A program made the position numbers and the translations under genes. Positions 13,825 through 18,040 of a stretch of DNA of 18,040 nucleotides are shown piece by piece; the stretch's first letter is position 1; each line of letters starts with the position of its first letter. Below the pieces are notes generated by a model. The model worked only from the letters and a program-made list of their open reading frames with translations. It had not been told where the DNA came from and did not search any database. This DNA is from Burkholderiales bacterium. Lineage in GTDB: Bacteria > Pseudomonadota > Gammaproteobacteria > Burkholderiales > Casimicrobiaceae. Location of the stretch: positions 1 to 18,040 of the forward strand of contig JANXNO010000105.1 of assembly GCA_025354075.1 (NCBI GenBank). Direction: 5' to 3'.

Positions 13825-14364
13825 TTACTGAAGCGGCTTCTCATAGTGAACGTCCATGTTGTAAGTGCCGTTCAGCCACCCAACGCGTTTGATGATTTCG
13901 GCGATGCCTTGCAATGTCAGAAGCCCAAAACCGAGCGGCAACATCAACGCGATTGGCCATCGGATAAGCCCACCAGCGTTTGAACTCATCTCCATCGAAC
14001 GAAATTTTTCGTAGAAGAAAGGCCATGCGAGATAGGTACTCATGATGCTCATCAGCAGCAGAAAAAAGATCAGCCCAAAGATGTCAATCCAGACTTGCCC
14101 TCTACTCTTGAGCTGACCATAGAGCACGTCAACGCGGACGTGCTCATTCATCCTCAGTACATGCGCGGCGGAGAGCATTACGGCAGCGCCGAAAAGATAC
14201 CACTGAATTTCAAGCCAGCCGTTCGAGCTGATGTCGAAGGCGTAGCGGATGACCGCATTGCCTGCCGAAATGAAGCAGGACAGCATGATGAGATAGGCGG
14301 AGAGTTTGCCTAATTTTTCGCTGATCCAGTCGATTAGCCGCACGTACGACAGCAATACCCGCAT
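13825..14364 (-). CDS. TRAP transporter small permease subunit (DctQ family)
   Basis: A 179-residue inner-membrane protein with four hydrophobic segments, the DctQ pattern. Landmarks are LIDWISEKLGKLSAYLIMLS, GNAVIRYAFDISSNGWLEIQ, the segment AAVMLSAAHVLRMNEHVRVD, and a final segment ALMLPLGFGLLTLQGIAEII. DctQ pairs with DctM and is needed for transport. The start at 14364 (MRVLLSYVRLIDW) was chosen over an upstream ATG at 14412 because GGGGGAAA lies just before it, closely resembling the site before dctM, and because DctQ proteins usually begin near the first membrane segment. It is the first gene of a dctQ-dctM operon; its promoter should lie in 14365-14529, where I see no clear boxes. Confidence 0.92.
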   Translation of the reverse strand: MRVLLSYVRLIDWISEKLGKLSAYLIMLSCFISAGNAVIRYAFDISSNGWLEIQWYLFGAAVMLSAAHVLRMNEHVRVDVLYGQLKSRGQVWIDIFGLIFFLLLMSIMSTYLAWPFFYEKFRSMEMSSNAGGLIRWPIALMLPLGFGLLTLQGIAEIIKRVGWLNGTYNMDVHYEKPLQ

Positions 14365-14529
14365 AGTGTTTCCCCCGTTTGTTGCACTGCACGAAATTCT
14401 TGCCGCAATCAACCGCTTTGCCTACGGCGTTAACCCGCGTTGTCGTCGCGGGGATTGCACGCTATCGCTGTTGTTAGCGTGGTTGCCATCGCATGCAGGG
14501 TAAGCCTGCGTCGACTGGTCAGCGTCCGG

Positions 14530-15864
14530 TCAGGTGCCGGCAATGTGCATCGACTCAACCAACATCGATCCGACATGCTTTGATCCGCGTCGATCAATAT
14601 CGTCCCCGATGGCCACGATGCGTTGATACAGTTCAAGCAGGTTGCCCGCGATGGTGATCTCGGCCACGGGATACGCAATCTCCCCGCCCTCAACCCAGAA
14701 GCCAGCTGCGCCACGCGAATAGTCGCCGGTGACCGGGTTCACGCCCTGCCCCATCAACTCGGTCACGATGAGGCCGCGACCCATTTGTTTGGCGAGCGTC
14801 GCGGTGTCGCCCTTGATGGTCGGCGTGATCAGCAGATTGTGATTGCCGCCTGCATTGCCGGTCGATTGCATGCCCAGTTTTCGCGCTGAATAAGTCGCCA
14901 AAAAGTAACCGCGCACCACGCCATTTTCAACAATCGCGCGACGCTGACAAGCCACGCCTTCGCCATCAAACGGCGAGCTGGCATAAGAGCGTGGAATGAA
15001 TGGATCGTCGACGATATTGAGCAGCGAGGCAAACTTGTTTTGCCCCATGCTGTCGAGCAGGAAGGAGGTCTTGCGGTACAGCGATCCGCCGAACAGCGCG
15101 CCAATCGCGTGGCCGATAAATCCGCTGGCCAATGACGGTGTGAAGATCACCGGTGCGGACTGCGTGGCAAGCTTTCTCGGATTGAGCCGCGCCACCGCAC
15201 GTTCACCGGCTTTTTTGCCGACCGATTCTGCGGCTTCCAGCTCACCGGGCACCCGGTGCGAGGTGTACCAATCGTCGCGCTCCATCGCGTCGCCATCGGA
15301 CGCGACCATCGCGCAGCCGATGTAGTGCGCGCTGCCTTTGTAGCCCGCCGCGAAGCCATGCGAATTGGCGTAAACAAACTCAGATTCGCTGACGCTAACC
15401 GATGCGCCTTCGCTGTTGTCGATGCGCTCATCCACTTCAAAGCCAGCGTCTTCACAGCGCTTGGCGATGGCGATAGCCGCATCGGCCTCCAACGCCCACG
15501 GATGGTAGAGATCAAGCTCGGGAATGTCTTTGGCCATTGCGGACGCATCGGCGAGCCCTGCGTGCGGGTCGGCGCTGGTGAATTTGGCGATGCTCAGCGC
15601 TTTATCGACAGCCGCGTTGACGGCAGCCGCTGAAAAGTCGCCGGTGCTCGCGTTGCCCTTGCTGCCGTTTACATAAACAGTCACGCCGAGCGATTTATCG
15701 ACGTTATGTTCGAGCGTTTCCAGCTCGCCGAGGCGTACCGTCACATTGAGGCCGAGGCCCTGTGTGGACTCGGCTTCGGCCTGATCGGCACCACCGCGTT
15801 TAGCGCGGTCAAGGGCTGCGAGCGCAACGTCGCGAAGGGCATTGGAAGACAGGGCTAGGGACAT
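14530..15864 (-). CDS. pmbA: Metalloprotease subunit PmbA (TldE)
   Basis: PmbA/TldE forms a heterodimer with TldD that degrades unfolded peptides; in enterobacteria it also matures microcin B17 and takes part in CcdA antitoxin turnover. The catalytic HExxxH lies in TldD, and PmbA itself lacks it, as seen here. The 444 residues from the ATG at 15864 (MSLALSSNALRDVALAALDR) match the family length of about 450; the longer in-frame form from 16032 would add 56 atypical residues and overlap the divergent yjgA. Landmarks are GSKGNASTGDFS near 75, the late segment GNAGGNHNLLI, ELMGQGVNPVTGDYSRGAAG, and the final MHIAGT, equivalent to the IAGN end of E. coli PmbA. No tldD is in the window. Confidence 0.93.
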   Translation of the reverse strand: MSLALSSNALRDVALAALDRAKRGGADQAEAESTQGLGLNVTVRLGELETLEHNVDKSLGVTVYVNGSKGNASTGDFSAAAVNAAVDKALSIAKFTSADPHAGLADASAMAKDIPELDLYHPWALEADAAIAIAKRCEDAGFEVDERIDNSEGASVSVSESEFVYANSHGFAAGYKGSAHYIGCAMVASDGDAMERDDWYTSHRVPGELEAAESVGKKAGERAVARLNPRKLATQSAPVIFTPSLASGFIGHAIGALFGGSLYRKTSFLLDSMGQNKFASLLNIVDDPFIPRSYASSPFDGEGVACQRRAIVENGVVRGYFLATYSARKLGMQSTGNAGGNHNLLITPTIKGDTATLAKQMGRGLIVTELMGQGVNPVTGDYSRGAAGFWVEGGEIAYPVAEITIAGNLLELYQRIVAIGDDIDRRGSKHVGSMLVESMHIAGT

Positions 15865-15885
15865 GGAAACACCGGACAAAAACGA

Positions 15886-15937
15886 GCCGCAAGCATAGCG
15901 GAGGCCCGTAAATTCAGCTCCTTCCGGCGCTTGCGGC
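15886..15937. repeat. Inverted repeat in the pmbA/yjgA divergent promoter region
   Basis: GCCGCAAGC (15886-15894) and GCTTGCGGC (15929-15937) are perfect 9-bp reverse complements separated by 34 bases, nearly filling the 84-bp gap between the divergent starts. They could be regulator half-sites or form a long hairpin. The shared CGCTTGCGG core also occurs in the repeat at 4738-4845; this may be chance. Confidence 0.35.
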
Positions 15938-15948
15938 AAAATTGAGGC

Positions 15949-16461
15949 ATGGCACGCCCCCCAAAAATTCCCCGCATCATTGAAGATCGACCGTCGAAGA
16001 CGGAACTGAAACAAGAATCCATTGAACTGCAACTGCTTGGTGAAACGCTCACCACGTTGTCGAATGACCAGCTTGATCAGCTTGATTTGCCGGAGCTGAT
16101 GCGCGACGCGCTCGACGAGTTAAGTCGCGTCGGCAAGCACGAAGCTACGCGCCGTCACATGCAGTACATCGGCAAACTGATGCGTGACATCGACCCCGTG
16201 CCGATCCGCGCCCAGCTTGACCGCTGGGAGATGGGCACGCGCGCCAACAAGGCAGCGTTCAAGGCGAGCGAGCGCTGGCGTGATCGCTTGATTGCGGAGC
16301 CAGAGGCGCTGACATTGTTCATGGCGGAGCAGCCAACGGTGGATCGCGAAAAGCTGAACGAGTTGCTGGTGCGAGCGCGTTTGCAGGCGGCGAAGGGCGA
16401 AGCACCAGCGGCGTCGCGACAGGTGTTTCGAGTGATTTATCGCGCGCTACTTCAGGTTTAG
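15949..16461 (+). CDS. yjgA: Ribosome biogenesis factor DarP (YjgA, DUF615)
   Basis: A 170-residue cytosolic protein that associates with late 50S ribosomal precursors and helps mature the peptidyl-transferase region. The sequence is highly charged and helical. Landmarks are the basic opening MARPPKIPRIIEDRPSKTEL, later LQLLGETLTTLSNDQLDQLD, RRHMQYIGKLMRDID, and the region around ERWRDRLIAEPEALTLFMAE, typical of DUF615. It is divergent from pmbA, a pairing widespread in beta- and gammaproteobacteria, and is followed after 11 bp by mog. Only a GAGG very close to the ATG is seen as a ribosome-binding site. Confidence 0.92.
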   Translation: MARPPKIPRIIEDRPSKTELKQESIELQLLGETLTTLSNDQLDQLDLPELMRDALDELSRVGKHEATRRHMQYIGKLMRDIDPVPIRAQLDRWEMGTRANKAAFKASERWRDRLIAEPEALTLFMAEQPTVDREKLNELLVRARLQAAKGEAPAASRQVFRVIYRALLQV

Positions 16462-16472
16462 CAGGTTTAGAT

Positions 16473-17081
16473 ATGGTTATTTTTGATCGATTGAAAATTG
16501 GTCTCGTTTCCATCTCTGACCGGGCGTCAACCGGCATATACGAAGACAAGGGCATTCCGGCATTGCAGGAATGGCTCGCCGCCGCTGTCAAAAACCCAAT
16601 CACTTATGTCACACGTCTCATCGCCGACGTACAGCCGGTCATCGAATCGGCGCTGATCGAACTGTGTGACATTGAGCGCTGCGATCTCGTGCTGACCACC
16701 GGCGGCACTGGGCCTTCCCGTCGCGACGTGACGCCCGAAGCAACGCTCGCAGTTGCGCATAAAGTGATGCCCGGCTTTGGCGAGCAGATGCGGCAGATCA
16801 GTTTGAATTTTATCGTCACCGCGATCCTGTCACGTCAAGTCGCGGTGATTCGCGGCAAGACGCTGGTGATCAATCTTCCAGGGCAACCGAAAAGCATCAA
16901 GGAAACGCTGGAAGGGCTGCGCGATGCTGATGGTAAAGCTGTCGCGAAAGCGCAGGGAATTTTCGCGGCAGTGCCGTATTGCGTTGATTTGATTGGTGGC
17001 GCTTACATCGAAACCAATGACGATGTCTGCAAAGCGTTTCGACCCAAAAACGCGATACGCCCGCCGAGGGTGGCTTCGTAA
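16473..17081 (+). CDS. mog: Molybdopterin adenylyltransferase
   Basis: Adenylates molybdopterin using ATP to prepare it for molybdate insertion; part of molybdenum cofactor biosynthesis in the cytosol. The 202-residue protein shows the MogA/MoaB fold motifs LKIGLVSISDRASTGIYEDK at 7-26, LVLTTGGTGPSRRDVTPEAT at 72-91 (nucleotide- and pterin-binding loop) and VINLPGQPKSIKETLE at 132-147. The PSRRDVTPEA variant is the Mog rather than the MoaB form. It starts 11 bp after yjgA and is probably co-transcribed with it. No other moa/moe genes are within view. It ends three bases from the convergent beta-lactamase-family gene. Confidence 0.94.
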   Translation: MVIFDRLKIGLVSISDRASTGIYEDKGIPALQEWLAAAVKNPITYVTRLIADVQPVIESALIELCDIERCDLVLTTGGTGPSRRDVTPEATLAVAHKVMPGFGEQMRQISLNFIVTAILSRQVAVIRGKTLVINLPGQPKSIKETLEGLRDADGKAVAKAQGIFAAVPYCVDLIGGAYIETNDDVCKAFRPKNAIRPPRVAS

Positions 17082-17084
17082 AAA

Positions 17085-18040
17085 CTAGCGCCTGACAGCG
17101 CGATAAACCAACCTTTTGAACTCGAACGAATACGGGTGCCAGAACGCCATTTGCCGCTGCGTCATCAGCAAGCCAGCAAGATTCGCCTTCGGTGAAATCC
17201 ACCAATGCGTGCCCGCGATACCGCCCCATTGAAATTCGCCAGTTGAGCCTGCGGGATCGATGGACGATGGCTTCAGCGTGACCGCACCCGCCAGACCAAA
17301 GCCCTTCCCAGTGATCTCGCCCTGTCCGGGGAAACGAATGCACACGCCCTCCGGCAACTGATTGGTCATCATCAGCGCGATGGTTTCCGGCTTCAACAAA
17401 GTGGCGCCGCCGGGCAACAGGCTGCGCATCAGCGCCACCATATCAGGCAAACTTGACACCAATCCGCCACCGCCTGATTGCCAAGGAACGGGCTGCATAT
17501 TGGCGAACGGGTAAGGAAAATTTTCGCGAAGCGAGAGCCCCGATTTCATCGGATCGATGGGATCAGCTCCGACGTAATACGTGGCGAGTCGGTGTTGCTG
17601 TTGCACCGGAATCACGAACCCCGTATCCACCATGCCCAGTGACGCGAAAATTCGTGACTGGATGAAGTCCCCGAAGCTCATCCCGCTAACCGCTTCCACC
17701 AGACGCGACAACACATCCGTCGCGACCGAATATTCCCACCCCGTGCCTGGATGAAACGCGAGCGGCAGATCAGCCAGCGCGTCCATCATCCCCGCCAGCG
17801 ACACCTGCGGATTGCGCACCTTGCGCTCGTTGTACGCCGCAAACATCAGCGTACCTGGATCAAGCAATCCGTAGCTCAAACCTGAGCTGTGGCTCATCAA
17901 TTGACGAATGGTGATCGGGCTGCGCGCCGGTTCGGTGTCGGTGATCACGGTCGCGCTGGGCTTGAGCACGCAACGATTGCCGAGTTGCGGAATGAACGTC
18001 TCAACCGGATCATCGAGTTGAAATTTTCCTTCCTCAAACA
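17085..18040 (-). CDS. Serine beta-lactamase/esterase-family hydrolase (5' part outside window)
   Basis: C-terminal 318 codons of a class C beta-lactamase-like serine hydrolase; the frame stays open to the window edge, where it reads FEEGKFQLDDPVETFIPQ, a family segment that follows the nucleophile motif. The true start and the SxxK catalytic motif are therefore outside. Inside are PITIRQLMSHSSGLSYGL, the second motif YSVATDVLSRLVEAVSG (a Tyr-based motif in place of YxN), and the late FQWGGIAGTHWWISP, where family members place the KTG/HxG/WGG element. Such proteins are often EstB-type esterases, D-aminopeptidases or penicillin-binding-protein relatives; resistance to antibiotics should not be assumed. 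A GTG at 17969 is an internal Val codon, not a start. No terminator is visible between this gene and mog. Confidence 0.88.
   Translation of the reverse strand, partial: FEEGKFQLDDPVETFIPQLGNRCVLKPSATVITDTEPARSPITIRQLMSHSSGLSYGLLDPGTLMFAAYNERKVRNPQVSLAGMMDALADLPLAFHPGTGWEYSVATDVLSRLVEAVSGMSFGDFIQSRIFASLGMVDTGFVIPVQQQHRLATYYVGADPIDPMKSGLSLRENFPYPFANMQPVPWQSGGGGLVSSLPDMVALMRSLLPGGATLLKPETIALMMTNQLPEGVCIRFPGQGEITGKGFGLAGAVTLKPSSIDPAGSTGEFQWGGIAGTHWWISPKANLAGLLMTQRQMAFWHPYSFEFKRLVYRAVRR

Noticed and set aside
14365..14412. N-terminal extension of DctQ from an ATG at 14412
   Set aside because: The extension is atypical for DctQ, and the GGGGGA ribosome-binding site sits before the ATG at 14364.
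15865..16032. 56-residue N-terminal extension of PmbA
   Set aside because: It would overlap yjgA and adds residues not seen in PmbA; the ATG at 15864 gives the normal length.
17085..18040. Antibiotic-resistance beta-lactamase
   Set aside because: The motifs fit the broad serine hydrolase/esterase family; the nucleophile motif is outside the window and nothing points to resistance.

Overview
The window looks like a chromosomal stretch from a betaproteobacterium, most likely of the order Burkholderiales. The reasons are two tandem Bug/TctC-type receptors, the pmbA - yjgA(darP) - mog arrangement common in that class, a moderately high G+C content judged by eye, and many TRAP/TTT-type carboxylate transport genes. 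The genus cannot be fixed from the sequence alone.

Layout. (1) Positions 1-3271 form a small catabolic and uptake locus. On the minus strand lie a GntR/HutC-type regulator and two tandem Bug receptors, the second cut by the window edge. A LigI-like metal-dependent lactonase/amidohydrolase is divergent on the plus strand. A 22-bp near-perfect palindrome lies between the -35 and -10 of the predicted regulator promoter and just before the lactonase start, so it is a good candidate operator for both directions. (2) An RDD membrane protein (3337-3807) is followed by a short accessory patch (about 3.95-5.6 kb). The patch holds a BrnT/BrnA toxin-antitoxin pair, two inverted-repeat (MITE-like) elements back to back, and a stand-alone FRG-domain protein. 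(3) glyA (5672-6931) has a gene-free upstream region of about 400 bp. (4) Two adjacent antiporter-type permeases of the ion-transporter superfamily (7333-8604 and 8687-9976) share a strand and look like an operon. (5) A TakP-like TRAP transporter system follows: the Tat-exported 2-oxo acid receptor gene is on the plus strand (10197-11285), while its probable permease genes dctQ and dctM are on the minus strand (14364-12197). An RluF-like pseudouridine synthase gene sits between them. (6) A housekeeping block holds pmbA (minus), divergent yjgA/darP, then mog (plus). (7) A serine beta-lactamase/esterase-family protein is cut by the right edge and lies tail to tail with mog.

Working together: locus 1 probably imports a carboxylated or lactone substrate through Bug receptors and hydrolyses it with the LigI-like enzyme under GntR control. 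Locus 5 would import pyruvate-like 2-oxo acids with Na+. The antiporter pair of locus 4 may help maintain the ion gradient that TRAP transport uses; that link is inference only.

I found no tRNA, rRNA, CRISPR array or transposase. The best candidates for something little described are the nested inverted-repeat patch whose left arm supplies the brnA stop codon, and the paired PF07399-like and NhaD/CitMHS-like permeases.
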